A stretch of DNA of 64,000 nt, taken from the NCBI GenBank assembly GCA_910575245.1, contig CAJTEN010000007.1:163323-227322 (forward strand), in the 5' to 3' direction. The DNA is from Clostridia bacterium (GTDB lineage: Bacteria > Bacillota > Clostridia > Lachnospirales > Lachnospiraceae). The position numbers and the translations under genes were made by a program. The notes beneath the pieces were generated by a model, which did no database searches, was not told the DNA's origin, and was given only the letters and a program-made list of their open reading frames with translations. Positions 44,538 to 54,406 of this stretch are shown here, piece after piece. How positions within the stretch are numbered: the stretch's first letter is position 1; each line of letters opens with the position of its first letter.

Positions 44538-45521
44538 ATGGCAAAAATAACAGGAAGAGATCTGCCGAATATGCCCTGGCAGGAACCGGAGGCGGCATCC
44601 GGACTTCCGGTGTGGCGGTACAGTGCGAATCCGATCATAGAAAGATTCGCGACGAAGCATTCCAACAGTATTTTCAACAGTGCGGTGGTTCCCTATGGGG
44701 ACGGATTCGCGGGCGTGTTCCGATGCGACAGTCGGTCGGTTAGCATGGATATTTTTGCCGGATTCAGCAAGGACGGGATTCACTGGGAGATCTCCGATGA
44801 TCCGGTGGAGTTCCAGGGAGCGGATCCGGAGGTGGCGAAGCGGGATTTCCGTTATGACCCGAGAGTGTGTTTTATAGAGGACAGATACTATGTGACATGG
44901 TGTAACGGCTATCAGGGCTATCCGACGATCGGTGTGGGATATACATTCGATTTCAGGACCTTCTATCAGCTTGAGAACGCTTTCCTGCCGTTTAACCGCA
45001 ACGGTGTGCTGTTCCCGCGCAGGATCCGGGATAAGTATTACATGCTGAGCAGGCCCAGCGATAATGGGCATACACCTTTCGGCGATATTTTTATCAGCGA
45101 GAGTCCGGATATGAAGTACTGGGGATGCCATCGTCTGGTGATGGGGACGGTCAAGGGAGATTATTCCGCATGGCAGTCCACGAAGATCGGGGCGGGGAGC
45201 GTTCCTGTTGAGACAGACGAAGGATGGCTTCTGATCTATCACGGCGTGATCAATACCTGTAACGGATTTGTCTACCGGATGGGATGTGCGCTTCTGGATC
45301 TGGAAGAACCGTGGAAGGTGAAGAAGCGGACAAGGAATTATATTTTAGGGCCCCATGAACTGTACGAGTGCGTGGGAGATGTGCCTAACGTGGTATTCCC
45401 GTGCGCGGCGCTGACGGATGCGGCTACCGGCAGAATCGCCATTTACTATGGATGTGCGGACACGGTGACCGGGCTGGCCTTTACGACGGTGGACCGTCTG
45501 ATGGAAGCTATGGAGGCGTAA
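44538..45521 (+). CDS. GH130 family mannoside phosphorylase (copy 1)
   Basis: GH130 enzymes split beta-mannosides with inorganic phosphate and give mannose 1-phosphate. This 327-residue protein shows the five-bladed propeller pattern: [14 protein letters not shown] near 22-35, [43 protein letters not shown] near 106-127, and GVLFPRRI and [17 protein letters not shown] in the middle, with [11 protein letters not shown] later. It is closely related to the copy at 50888. The subgroup resembles enzymes acting on beta-1,4-mannooligosaccharides or mannosyl-N-acetylglucosamine. I cannot settle which. CAGGAGG precedes the ATG. Confidence 0.88.
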   Translation: MAKITGRDLPNMPWQEPEAASGLPVWRYSANPIIERFATKHSNSIFNSAVVPYGDGFAGVFRCDSRSVSMDIFAGFSKDGIHWEISDDPVEFQGADPEVAKRDFRYDPRVCFIEDRYYVTWCNGYQGYPTIGVGYTFDFRTFYQLENAFLPFNRNGVLFPRRIRDKYYMLSRPSDNGHTPFGDIFISESPDMKYWGCHRLVMGTVKGDYSAWQSTKIGAGSVPVETDEGWLLIYHGVINTCNGFVYRMGCALLDLEEPWKVKKRTRNYILGPHELYECVGDVPNVVFPCAALTDAATGRIAIYYGCADTVTGLAFTTVDRLMEAMEA

Positions 45522-45523
45522 GT

Positions 45524-46030
45524 ATGATCAGCACAACAGACAACAGACCATACAAGAATGTGATATTCGGGAACTTCTACAGTCCGGCTTATGATGACAG
45601 AGAGTTTGTCGATGAGACGATGGGACTTATCAGGGAGCTGGGGTTTAACAGTGTCATGTTCGACACCAAAGCGTGGGAAGATTTCCGGGAGCGTTACGAG
45701 ACGGGTGCTCTCAGCCAGTACGTAGAGATGCAGGAGTATATGGGGAAATCCGCGCTGGAACACGGGCTTTCCTATAATTTCCTGCTGCTGTATATGAACG
45801 GGGATAACCTGTATCCGCATATCCGTTACAGCCCGCCGATCTATGGAGAGGAGACGGTATATGCGGACGGCAGGCCAGGGAAATGGTATAAGTACTGGTC
45901 TGCAAAGGCCCGGAACTCCATGAAAGAACATGTGGAGCGGATTATGGAGCGCTACGGGGAAGGCTGTGAGCGGTGCCTGGTCACACGGGAGGGAATAACG
46001 GAAGAAGTCATACCTGTGTGCAGCATGTAG
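45524..46030 (+). pseudogene. N-terminal fragment of an unidentified glycosidase-like gene, fused to a GH38 remnant
   Basis: The frame starts at ATG 45524, 2 bases after GH130, and reads MISTTDNRPYKNVIFGNFYS, then DETMGLIRELGFNSVMFDTKAW and YSPPIYGEETVYADG. It ends at TAG 46028-46030 after IPVCSM. The sequence looks like the start of a (beta/alpha)8 enzyme of a glycan locus, but I do not recognise the family. The same frame continues past the TAG directly into alpha-mannosidase sequence, so a deletion joined two genes in frame. A TGG to TAG change would account for the stop. Confidence 0.65.
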
Positions 46031-47455
46031 GATCCGGTGGTGGCGCCCAGCATGTGGAAAGTGGTGCTCCTGAACCAGTTTCATGATATTCTGCCGGGAT
46101 CCTCTATTCGCGAAGTCTATGAAGTGACGAAAGAAGAGTACGGACGGCTGGCAGGACAGCTTGCGGATATGAGTAAGGAGCGCAGGCGGACTGTTGCAGG
46201 AGAGGGAGATGCAGTTACGGTCTTCAATACAACCGGCAGGATGAGAGACGATGTGGTGAACCTGGGCGCGTTTGCGGGAGAGGCGCTTGCAGATGAGACG
46301 GGAGCCGTATATCCGGTGCAGAAGACAGAGGACGGCAGCATCGCATTCGTGAAGAATCTGCCTTCCAAGGGATATAAGTCCTTCCGGACGGCACAGGCGG
46401 CAGAGAAGGAGGCGCCCTTTGCCCTGCATGGAAACTATGATCTGGAAACACCTTTTTACCGTGTCAGACTGGACGGAGCAGGAATGTTCACGAGTATTTA
46501 TGATAAAGAAAACGACCGGGAAGTGGTACAGGAAGGCAGGCGTGCGAACCTGCTCCGGATGTACGAGGATAAACCGATCTACTTCGACAACTGGGATATC
46601 GATATCTATTATACTGAGAAATTCTGGGATGTGGACAACGTAGAGCATATGGAGTGGACGGAAGTGGGAGAAGTGCGCGCCGTGCTGGAGATTACAAGGA
46701 AAGCGTCCAAGTCCACGATCAGGCAGAAGGTTATCTTCTACGCGGACAGCCGCAGGATCGAGTTTGCTACCTATGTGAACTGGAAAGAGCATCAGACACT
46801 GTTGAAGGTACATTTTCCGGTGGCGGTCCATACCGATGAGGCAACCTTTGATGTGCAGTTCGGAAGCCTTACCAGGAAGACCCATCGGAATACCAGCTGG
46901 GATGTGGCCCGTTTCGAAAGCTGTGGACAGAAGTGGATGGACCTTTCGGAGGGACATTACGGTGTCTCCCTGTTGAATGACTGCAAGTACGGGCATTCCG
47001 TACAGGACTCTGATATGGCGTTGACGCTGGTCAAGTCCGGTATAGAACCGAACCCGACAACGGACCAGGAGGAACATGAATTTACTTACGCGATCTATCC
47101 CCATGCGGAAGGATGGCGTGCGGCGGGGACGGTAGATGAGGCGTATAAGCTGAATCAGCCACTTGTGGCAGAACTGGAAACAGAGAACAGGGGAGCCTAT
47201 TCCTTTGCATCGGTGGACCGTCCGAATGTTGTGCTGGAGACGGTCAAGAGGGCGGAAGACGGAGACGGTATTGTAGTTCGTATGTATGAATCGGAGAACG
47301 CTCTGACGAAGGCGAAGCTTACGGTGAATGCGGACTTTGAAAAGGCGTATATTTGTAATCTGCTGGAGGAGACCGAAGGTGAGGCAGCCGTGAACGGCAA
47401 TGTGATCGATGTGGTGCTGAAGCCGTATGAGGTGGTGACGGTGCTGCTGCGGTAA
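46031..47455 (+). pseudogene. C-terminal part of a GH38 alpha-mannosidase
   Basis: After the TAG the same frame reads DPVVAPSMWKVVLLNQFHDILPGSSIREVYE, a signature of GH38 alpha-mannosidases (NQFHDILPGSS). It continues through the helical middle domain and the beta-sandwich (FYRVRLDGAGMFTSIYDKENDREVV, TWDV-like segments, YAIYPHAEGWRA) to 47455. The N-terminal catalytic domain with the zinc and nucleophile residues is missing, so no activity is expected. An internal start (ATG 46052) could make a 468-residue protein without an active site. The intact gene would have removed alpha-mannose from N-glycan-like or mannan substrates. Confidence 0.78.
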
Positions 47456-47672
47456 GTTTTAAACTGTTAAACTGAAATTAAATTCCAACTGCATAATTTC
47501 GGCTTTGGATTGTTACCGTTCTGTCAATTCTTTTTAGGGGAGGGGTTGACGAAGTCTTGCGCAAGTTGCAAAATAATTGGAAGAGGAAACAAAGTGCAGC
47601 TTCTGTCAGTTCCTGCAACAGGGAGAGATCCGGACTGCTGCCGGAAGACAGCAGCCATATCAGGAGGAAACC

Positions 47673-49451
47673 ATGAATACAGCAACAGAATTACGGAACA
47701 AATTAAGGAGTATCGACCACAAAGGCTATCCGGCTTATAAGGACTTAAAAGGACAATATAACTTCGGGGATTACATTCTGTCAATCGACCACGTCCAAGG
47801 AGATCCTTTTGCGTCGCCGTCCAGGCTGTCTGTGCGGGTGGAGAAAGACAAGGCCGGATTCCCTGCGCAATATTATGACACACCGGCCAAGCGGATCACC
47901 CTGCAGGACCATCTGACCAGACTGTTTGGCAGATGGGCCTCGGGCGGAAGCTTTCAGGCGAAAGGTTCCGGCAAGAGCGGTCTTCTGTCGGTATCAAGAT
48001 GCGGGCAGCAGGTACTGGAGCGCACTGCGCTCAGGGTGAAGGACGGGGATATCGTTCTGCGCTTCGAGGCGGGTTTTCCGGCCAACGGGCGGACGATCAA
48101 TGCAAGAGAACTGGAGAAGATGTTATTCGATATACTTCCCGATTGTGTGAGGAAGAGCCTTTATTATGTAAAGATTGATAAGGAAAGACTGCGGCAGGCA
48201 ATCTGTCTGTGTGAAGACCAGCAGTATATCAGGAAAAGCCTTGCGGAGCGGAAACTTTGTGCTTTCATCGCGGACGGCTCCATCCTGCCCAGAGAGAGCG
48301 GCGTGTCGGAGAAGCCGATGAAGGACGCCGTGGCTTTCCGTTCCCCGGAGTCGCTGCGGGTCACATTGTCCCTGCCGAACAGGGGCCAGGTGAGCGGGAT
48401 GGGAATTCCGCAGGGAATCACGTTATTTGTGGGCGGCGGATATCATGGGAAATCCACGATCCTGCAGGCACTGCAGAACGGGGTCTATAACCATATCGCC
48501 GGAGACGGAAGGGAGCTTGTCATTACGGAGGCGTCTGCCTTCAAACTGCGTGCGGAGGACGGACGGAGCGTTACGGGAGTGGATATTTCTCCTTTTATTA
48601 AGAACCTGCCGAATAAGAAGGATACCACGCATTTTACCACGGAGGATGCCAGTGGCAGCACCTCGCAGGCGGCCAATCTGATGGAGGCGCTGGAGAGCGG
48701 AAGCAGCCTGATCCTGATCGACGAGGACACTTCGGCGACCAACTTCATGGTGCGGGATGATCTGATGGCACAGGTGATCACGCCCGGAGAGGAGCCGATC
48801 ACGCCTTTTATCAGCAGAATCCGGGGCATGTATGAGGATCTCGGGGTTTCCTCCATTATCGTTGCGGGAAGTTCCGGTGCCTTTTTCCACAGGGCGGATA
48901 CAATCATCCAGATGAAGGAATATGTGCCCATCGATATCACGAAGAAGGCTAAGGATGCGGCGAGGGCATATGAAATCAATTGTCCTGAGAACGGTGGGAA
49001 TGCTGCAGCGGATCCTGCCGGGGCAAAGAAGCCGCTTGGGGAAGAACAGGCGGATGCCGAAAGCGGACAAAACGCCCGTTTCCCAGAATATAACCAAAAG
49101 CGCTGCCCGTCACCGGATATGGCGCTGCGGAAAGAAGACCGGATCAAGATGAAGGCCATGGGAACCAGCGAACTGTCGATTGCCAGGGAGAACGTGGAAC
49201 TGCGGTATTTAGAGCAGTTGAAAGATCAGGAGCAGAGTATGGCGCTGGCATATCTCTTAAAATATGCGCAGCTTAAGATGATGGACGGACGTAAAAGTAT
49301 GCGCCAGATCGGGGATCTGCTGGAGGAGCAGCTTGACCGGAGCGGCCTGGAGAGTCTGTTCGAGAGAGGCGATGTCTCGTCACAGCTGGCACGGCCGAGG
49401 AAACAGGAGATTATGGCGTGCATCAACCGGTACAGGAGACTTAAGATGTAG
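47673..49451 (+). CDS. ABC-class ATPase family protein (PF09818 type)
   Basis: A 592-residue soluble protein of the predicted 'ATPase of the ABC class' family, whose role is unknown. The N-terminal domain (about 1-220) contains LRNKLRSIDHKGYPAYKDLKG and FPANGRTINARELEKMLFDILP. Walker A is FVGGGYHGKSTIL near 252-264. The signature-like region is SGSTSQAANLMEALE, and Walker B is SSLILIDEDTSATNFMVRD near 346-364. A low-complexity insert (about 440-480) precedes the helical C-terminus. There is no membrane segment. AGGAGG lies before the ATG at 47673. A CTTGCGCAAG palindrome at 47556-47565 lies in the promoter region. It is not obviously linked to the sugar genes. Confidence 0.82.
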   Translation: MNTATELRNKLRSIDHKGYPAYKDLKGQYNFGDYILSIDHVQGDPFASPSRLSVRVEKDKAGFPAQYYDTPAKRITLQDHLTRLFGRWASGGSFQAKGSGKSGLLSVSRCGQQVLERTALRVKDGDIVLRFEAGFPANGRTINARELEKMLFDILPDCVRKSLYYVKIDKERLRQAICLCEDQQYIRKSLAERKLCAFIADGSILPRESGVSEKPMKDAVAFRSPESLRVTLSLPNRGQVSGMGIPQGITLFVGGGYHGKSTILQALQNGVYNHIAGDGRELVITEASAFKLRAEDGRSVTGVDISPFIKNLPNKKDTTHFTTEDASGSTSQAANLMEALESGSSLILIDEDTSATNFMVRDDLMAQVITPGEEPITPFISRIRGMYEDLGVSSIIVAGSSGAFFHRADTIIQMKEYVPIDITKKAKDAARAYEINCPENGGNAAADPAGAKKPLGEEQADAESGQNARFPEYNQKRCPSPDMALRKEDRIKMKAMGTSELSIARENVELRYLEQLKDQEQSMALAYLLKYAQLKMMDGRKSMRQIGDLLEEQLDRSGLESLFERGDVSSQLARPRKQEIMACINRYRRLKM

Positions 49452-49499
49452 GAGATGCCGGTACGCGGTTGCGGCCTTTCGGCTTCCCTGTTACGAATA

Positions 49500-49551
49500 T
49501 GTTAACTTATTTTGAGAATAGGTTGACAGATGCTTAAACAAATGCTACCAT
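49500..49551 (+). promoter_or_regulatory. BirA-type operator on the bioY promoter
   Basis: TGTTAAC (49500-49506), 15 bases, then GTTGACA (49522-49528) is the spaced palindrome bound by biotin-loaded BirA repressors. Its right arm contains the -35 box TTGACA (49523-49528). The -10 box TACCAT (49546-49551) follows after 17 bases. This predicts repression of bioY when biotin is plentiful. Confidence 0.75.
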
Positions 49552-49583
49552 ATCCTCAGAAAAAAAGTAAGGGAGGATAACAA

Positions 49584-50189
49584 ATGAATACAGAAATGAG
49601 CACACAGGCGAAGACAATACAGGCAGAGAGAGCAACCCGGGGCAAGACTTATGATATGGCATATATCGGGATTTTTGCGGTGATAATCGCTATTTGTTCC
49701 TGGATATCGATTCCGGCCACCGTACCGTTTACATTGCAGACTTTTGCGGTTTTTCTTTCTGTTATACTGCTTGGCGGAAAGAGAGGCACGATGTCTGTTA
49801 CCGTATATATTCTGCTGGGGGCCATTGGGATTCCGGTGTTTGCGGGATTTACGGGCGGACTTGGGATTATCATGAGTAATACGGGAGGTTATATTATCGG
49901 GTTTTTGTTTTCAGCGCTGGTTATGTGGGCAGCGGAGAGACTGTTTGGCAGAAAGCTCTGGGTACAGGCGGTATCTATGCTGGCAGGGCTTGCGGTATGC
50001 TATGCCTTCGGAACAGTCTGGTTTATGCTTGTATATATGAGGGATGCCGGAGCGGTAGGGCTGCTGACTGTACTTGGCTGGTGTGTGATTCCTTTTGTTA
50101 TTCCGGATCTTGTTAAGATTGTACTGGCATTGATGCTTGGCAGTACATTGAAGAAGCCCTTGTCCGGAATCATGGGTGAAGCATCCTGA
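49584..50189 (+). CDS. bioY: Biotin transporter substrate-binding subunit BioY
   Basis: BioY is the biotin-binding membrane component of an ECF-type vitamin importer and can work with a shared EcfAAT module. The 201-residue protein has about six membrane helices. Family segments are AYIGIFAVIIAICSWISIPATVPFTLQTFAVFL near 25-57, GKRGTMSVTVYILLGAIGIPVFAGFTGGLG near 63-92, and the C-terminal VIPDLVKIVLALMLG. GGGAGG precedes the ATG. The BirA-type operator upstream supports the biotin assignment. No other bio gene is nearby, so the cell may scavenge biotin. Confidence 0.95.
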   Translation: MNTEMSTQAKTIQAERATRGKTYDMAYIGIFAVIIAICSWISIPATVPFTLQTFAVFLSVILLGGKRGTMSVTVYILLGAIGIPVFAGFTGGLGIIMSNTGGYIIGFLFSALVMWAAERLFGRKLWVQAVSMLAGLAVCYAFGTVWFMLVYMRDAGAVGLLTVLGWCVIPFVIPDLVKIVLALMLGSTLKKPLSGIMGEAS

Positions 50190-50264
50190 TTGACGAGATG
50201 TTTCAGAGAAGAGAAAAGATCAGGAAGACAGGGCGGAAACCTATACGGAAGGAGAAAGGAACCG

Positions 50265-50666
50265 GTGGAATACAGAATCAGGGCACATCACGGCATGTGT
50301 TTTGCCTTCTTTCAGGGGAAGGGATACAGCGGTGCGTTCACAGAGAATATGTGGAAAATGAAAGAGCGGCTGCAACAGAATCCGGAAGTGGTTCTGCTGC
50401 AGGAGACGGATGACGTGTGTGCGAAGTGTCCGAACAATCAGAACGGCAGGTGCATTTCGACGGCTGAAAAAGAAGTGCCGGAAGGAGTGCCTTCGCCGGA
50501 GAAAGCGGCGGGATATGACGGGCAGGTGTTCGCCTGCTGCGGACTTGCACCCGGCGTCCGGATAAAATGGAAAGATTTCGAGGAGCTTGTGCGGGAGCGT
50601 ATATTAGAGGCGGGAAAACGTGAAGTGATCTGCGGCGGCTGCCAGTGGAATGAGTTGTGTAAATAG
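50265..50666 (+). CDS. DUF1284 family cysteine-rich protein
   Basis: From GTG 50265 (GGAGAAAGG upstream) the protein has 133 residues. It starts EYRIRAHHGMCFAFFQGKGYS, a DUF1284 signature. Eight cysteines lie in pairs or clusters (CAKCPNNQNGRC, ACCG, CGGCQWNELC), which suggests an iron-sulfur or zinc site. The function of the family is unknown. It follows bioY by 75 bases and is closed by a strong terminator, so it is probably co-transcribed with bioY and regulated by biotin. Confidence 0.78.
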   Translation: MEYRIRAHHGMCFAFFQGKGYSGAFTENMWKMKERLQQNPEVVLLQETDDVCAKCPNNQNGRCISTAEKEVPEGVPSPEKAAGYDGQVFACCGLAPGVRIKWKDFEELVRERILEAGKREVICGGCQWNELCK

Positions 50667-50673
50667 GGATAGT

Positions 50674-50723
50674 ATAATGGGAGTACTTTTCGTAAGTGGA
50701 AAGGTACTCCCATTATGTTTTCT
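50674..50723 (+). terminator. Terminator of the bioY operon
   Basis: ATAATGGGAGTAC (50674-50686) pairs with GTACTCCCATTAT (50704-50716), followed by GTTTTCT. Confidence 0.85.
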
Positions 50724-50731
50724 GAAAAAGC

Positions 50732-50774
50732 GGGCAGATTCCGTAACAGGGAAGCCGAATGGCTGAACTGTTAC
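50732..50774 (-). repeat. Partial inverted copy of the dispersed stem-loop repeat
   Basis: GGGCAGATTCCGTAACAGGG and AAGCCGAA, then GCTGAACTGTTAC, match the reverse complement of 29884-29925 almost base for base. A shorter relative, CGGCTTCCCTGTTACGAAT, is at 49480-49498. Confidence 0.65.
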
Positions 50775-50887
50775 CATGGATTGCAGAAAAAGTACATTTA
50801 GGGATTGACGCAAGGGGCTGTGGGATGTGAAAATAGAAAAAATACCGGCTACAGGTACGGTGAAAAAGGAAAGAGAGGGAGAAAATT

Positions 50888-51877
50888 ATGGGTAAAATTA
50901 TTGGAAGGCCATTGCCGGACATGCCATGGGAGGAGTGCCCGGAGGGGTATGAATTTCCCGTATGGCGTTACAGCGGCAACCCGATCATCGGAAGAAACGG
51001 AAACAAGGTATCCAACAGTGTATTTAACAGTGCGGTGGTTCCTTTTGAGGACGGCTACGCGGGGGTATTCCGCTGCGACAGCCGTTCCATCAGCATGGAT
51101 ATCTTTGCGGGAAGAAGCAAGGACGGCATTCACTGGGAGATTGAAGATACACCGGTGCAGTTTGAAGGGGCAGACGGCGAAATATTGAAGAGAGAATACC
51201 GCTATGATCCGAGAGTCTGCTTCATCGAGGACAGGTATTATATCACATGGTGTAACGGATATCATGGGCCGACAATCGGCGTGGCATACACGTTTGACTT
51301 TAAGAAATTTGTACAGCTCGAGAATGCGTTTTTGCCGTTCAACCGTAACGGAGTCCTTTTCCCCAGGAAAATAAACGGCATGTACATGATGCTCAGCCGT
51401 CCCAGCGATAACGGACATACGCCCTTCGGAGATATTTTTGTCAGTCAGAGTCCGGATATGGAGTTCTGGGGAAGACACCGTCATGTGATGAGTCCGGTTG
51501 CCGGAGATCTTTCGGCATGGCAGTGCACCAAGGTAGGACCCGGGCCGATACCGATCGAGACGGACGAGGGATGGCTTCTGATCTATCACGGGGTGATCAA
51601 TACCTGCAACGGATTCGTATACCGGATGGGCGCAGCGCTTCTTGACAGAGAGGAGCCGTGGAAGGTTCTTCTTCGTTCCAGAGACTATATACTGGCGCCT
51701 CATGAATACTATGAGTGTGTGGGAGACGTTCCCAATGTGGTATTCCCCTGCGCGGCGCTTTCTGATGCGGATACAGGACGGATAGCGATTTATTATGGAT
51801 GTGCGGATACGGTGACGGGCATTGCCTTTACCACCGCGGAGAGGTTATTATGTCATTTAAAAGACCATCATATTTAA
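50888..51877 (+). CDS. GH130 family mannoside phosphorylase (copy 2)
   Basis: This 329-residue protein is a close paralogue of the enzyme at 44538, with the same motifs in the same order: [75 protein letters not shown] and [23 protein letters not shown]. It differs mainly near the substrate loops and C-terminus. GAGGGAG precedes the ATG. The end overlaps the GH3 gene by 28 bases, so the two are co-translated. Two GH130 genes in one locus suggest two related mannosides or different chain lengths. Phosphate-dependent cleavage inside the cell is the family rule. Confidence 0.88.
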   Translation: MGKIIGRPLPDMPWEECPEGYEFPVWRYSGNPIIGRNGNKVSNSVFNSAVVPFEDGYAGVFRCDSRSISMDIFAGRSKDGIHWEIEDTPVQFEGADGEILKREYRYDPRVCFIEDRYYITWCNGYHGPTIGVAYTFDFKKFVQLENAFLPFNRNGVLFPRKINGMYMMLSRPSDNGHTPFGDIFVSQSPDMEFWGRHRHVMSPVAGDLSAWQCTKVGPGPIPIETDEGWLLIYHGVINTCNGFVYRMGAALLDREEPWKVLLRSRDYILAPHEYYECVGDVPNVVFPCAALSDADTGRIAIYYGCADTVTGIAFTTAERLLCHLKDHHI

Positions 51878-54162
51878 AAGAAGACAGAGGAGATGAGCTT
51901 GTCAAAGATCTTCTCTCGCGCATGACGGTGCAGGAGAAGATCGGACAGCTCTGCCAGCGGCTGTACGGATTTGGAATCTATGAGACGGAGCGTGGAGAAA
52001 TCCGCTTCGGGGAAGAGTTTGTGCGGGAGGTGGAGGCCTGCGGAGGGCTCGGTACATTGTATGGACTGTACCGGGCCGATCCCTGGTCCGGCAGAACGTA
52101 TGAGAACGGACTGACAGGGGAGAGTGCAATCAGAACTTATAACAGGCTGCAGAAGTATGTATTAGAGCATTCCAGGCTTGAGATCCCTGTGATGATGAGC
52201 AGCGAATGCCCCCATGGCCATCAGGCGCTGGACGGGTATATCCTGCCGGTGAATCTGGCGGTGGGCGCGACTTTTGCGCCGGCATGCGCGGGAGAGGCAG
52301 CGGCAGTCTGTGCCGCACAGATGAAGGCCATGGGTGTGGATCTGGCGCTTGTCTCTGTGCTTGACATTTTGAGAGACCCCAGATGGGGAAGGAGCGAGGA
52401 ATGTTTCGGAGAAGATCCCTATCTTGCCTCCTGTATGGCGGCGTCTGTCGTGAGTAAGATGCAGGAGCAGGGAATCGGTGTCGTTGCCAAGCACTTCTGC
52501 GGGCAGGGGGAGACCACAGGAGGGGTCAATGCCAGTGCGGCGCGGATCGGGGAGAGGGAGCTTTCGGAGATCCATCTTCCGGCGGCCCGGGCTTGCTGCG
52601 AGGCCGGCGTAAAGGGAATCATGGCGGCTTACAACGAGATTGACGGTATCTATTGTCATGCCAACAGGAAGCTTTTGCAGAAGACTCTGAGAGAGGATTT
52701 CGGCTTTCAGGGAGTCGTGATGGCAGACGGGCTTGCCATCGACCAGCTGGATAACATCACAGGGGACAATGTGGGATCCGCGGCGGCCGCACTGAATGCA
52801 GGTGTGGATATCGGGCTTTGGGACAAGGCGTTTTCGCGTCTGGGGGAGGCTCTGGAGAGGGGGCTTATCTCCATGGAGACAATTGACCAGGCGGCGGGAA
52901 GAGTGCTGCATCTGAAATGGGAGCTGGGGCTGTTTGACAGGCCTTACCTTTCCATGGACGGCACCCGTACGGCAGAGTATCCGGGTGAAGCTATGCCGGA
53001 GGGCAGGGCGGAATTACCGGTGAAGCAGACGGAACGCGGGACGGAGAGTGTGTGGGCCTGTTCTTATGAGCAATATCCGCAGTCCGGCCGTCTGGCGCAG
53101 GAATCGGTGATTCTTCTGAAGAATGAAGAGCATACCTTGCCGCTTGGCGCCGATAAAAGGCAGAAAATAGCGGTCATCGGACCGAATGCAGATGACATAT
53201 ACCGCCAGATCGGAGATTATTCCCCGCCCCTTCGGGAAGGAACCGGAAAGACGGTCTGGCAGGGGATGGCCGATAGAGCGGATTCTGCAAAACTACGCCT
53301 TGCAGATGGAGCGGATATTCAGAAGGCGGCGGAATTGGCGGCATGGAGTGATGTGACGGTTCTGGTACTGGGCGGTTCCTCCAGCCGTTTCGAGGGAGCG
53401 GTATTTGACAGAAACGGTGCGGTGCTGGGTGGTGGCGAGATGGCGATGGACTGCGGTGAGGGAGTGGATTGCGCCGGGCTGGGTCTGCCGGGCCTGCAGG
53501 ATGCGCTTTTTGATGCGGTGCGGTGCAGGACAAGCCGGCTGGTCACGGTGGTGATCGCGGGAAGACCTTATGCGATTCCCGGGATTGCGGACAGGACGGA
53601 TGCGCTTCTGTATGCTTTCTATCCGGGGCCTGTGGGCGGTAGGGCGATTGCGGATATTATTTGCGGGGAAAGGTCGCCGGTGGGAAGGCTCCCGGTTTCT
53701 CTGCCGAGAAGCGCAGGGCAGCTTCCGGTGTATTACAATCACAAAAGATCTTACCGGGCAATGCATTACTGCGATGAAAAAGACGGCGCCCTGTATTCCT
53801 TCGGGGAGGGATTCGGATATTCTGTTTTCTCCTGCGGCAGTGTGCAGCTTCGCAAAAGGGGAGAAGGAATACAGCTTGCTTGTGAAGTGGCAAACTGCGG
53901 GGAATGGGAGGATGCCATGGTGCTGCAGTGCTACCGTTGTGTAAGGACTTCGGATGTGGTGCCCAGGGTGCGGGAATTAAAGGCGTTCCGAAAGGTTTAT
54001 CTGAAACCGGGCGAGCGCCAAAGGGTGACCATCGATATCGGACGGGACTTTTTCCGGACTTACGGGCAGGACGGCTGCTTACGGGAGGAGAAAGGAGAGT
54101 ATGGCATTCTGCTTATGGACAGCGGGAAGCTCTTCTGGGAAGGGACGATTCGGAAGGAGTGA
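51850..54162 (+). CDS. Glycoside hydrolase family 3 enzyme
   Basis: A 770-residue GH3 enzyme, probably a beta-glucosidase, beta-xylosidase or related exo-enzyme. Domain 1, a TIM barrel, has [20 protein letters not shown] near 175-194 and [14 protein letters not shown] starting at Lys214. The nucleophile is Asp293 in [10 protein letters not shown]. Domain 2 (about 420-640) begins [20 protein letters not shown] fibronectin-like C-terminal domain follows ([18 protein letters not shown] ... [16 protein letters not shown]). There is no signal peptide, so it acts inside the cell. It overlaps the GH130 gene, which suggests it trims the same imported oligosaccharide. ATG 51850 lies behind GGAGAGG. 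Confidence 0.9.
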   Translation: MSFKRPSYLKEDRGDELVKDLLSRMTVQEKIGQLCQRLYGFGIYETERGEIRFGEEFVREVEACGGLGTLYGLYRADPWSGRTYENGLTGESAIRTYNRLQKYVLEHSRLEIPVMMSSECPHGHQALDGYILPVNLAVGATFAPACAGEAAAVCAAQMKAMGVDLALVSVLDILRDPRWGRSEECFGEDPYLASCMAASVVSKMQEQGIGVVAKHFCGQGETTGGVNASAARIGERELSEIHLPAARACCEAGVKGIMAAYNEIDGIYCHANRKLLQKTLREDFGFQGVVMADGLAIDQLDNITGDNVGSAAAALNAGVDIGLWDKAFSRLGEALERGLISMETIDQAAGRVLHLKWELGLFDRPYLSMDGTRTAEYPGEAMPEGRAELPVKQTERGTESVWACSYEQYPQSGRLAQESVILLKNEEHTLPLGADKRQKIAVIGPNADDIYRQIGDYSPPLREGTGKTVWQGMADRADSAKLRLADGADIQKAAELAAWSDVTVLVLGGSSSRFEGAVFDRNGAVLGGGEMAMDCGEGVDCAGLGLPGLQDALFDAVRCRTSRLVTVVIAGRPYAIPGIADRTDALLYAFYPGPVGGRAIADIICGERSPVGRLPVSLPRSAGQLPVYYNHKRSYRAMHYCDEKDGALYSFGEGFGYSVFSCGSVQLRKRGEGIQLACEVANCGEWEDAMVLQCYRCVRTSDVVPRVRELKAFRKVYLKPGERQRVTIDIGRDFFRTYGQDGCLREEKGEYGILLMDSGKLFWEGTIRKE

Positions 54163-54406
54163 TGTGCCATTCACATCATGGATGGGTCCTTTTACAACAT
54201 TTCCGGCCTTCCGGAAAGCAAAAGACTAGAAAGCCGTGGTATACTAATATAACAAATATAACAGGTCAGGCCGGGCTGCACATTTACTGCGCTGGCCGTG
54301 CCGGGGAGTAGTGGGTTAAAGTTAATTTGCACTTATACGCGGCCGGAATGGCTGCCGGAAACATATGGCACAGGTGGTACAGGACAGGATGAACGGGACG
54401 GACAGA

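Noticed and set aside
46028..46030. TAG as a recoded sense codon
   Set aside because: The only other internal TAG considered (20444) is in a decayed HTH gene. Healthy genes in the window show no internal TAG, so general recoding is not supported.
45446..47104. A 552-codon open frame on the minus strand
   Set aside because: It lies opposite the GH38 and glycosidase remnants, whose protein sequence is clearly recognisable. The antisense frame has a biased His/Arg/Ile composition and no ribosome site, so it is a shadow.
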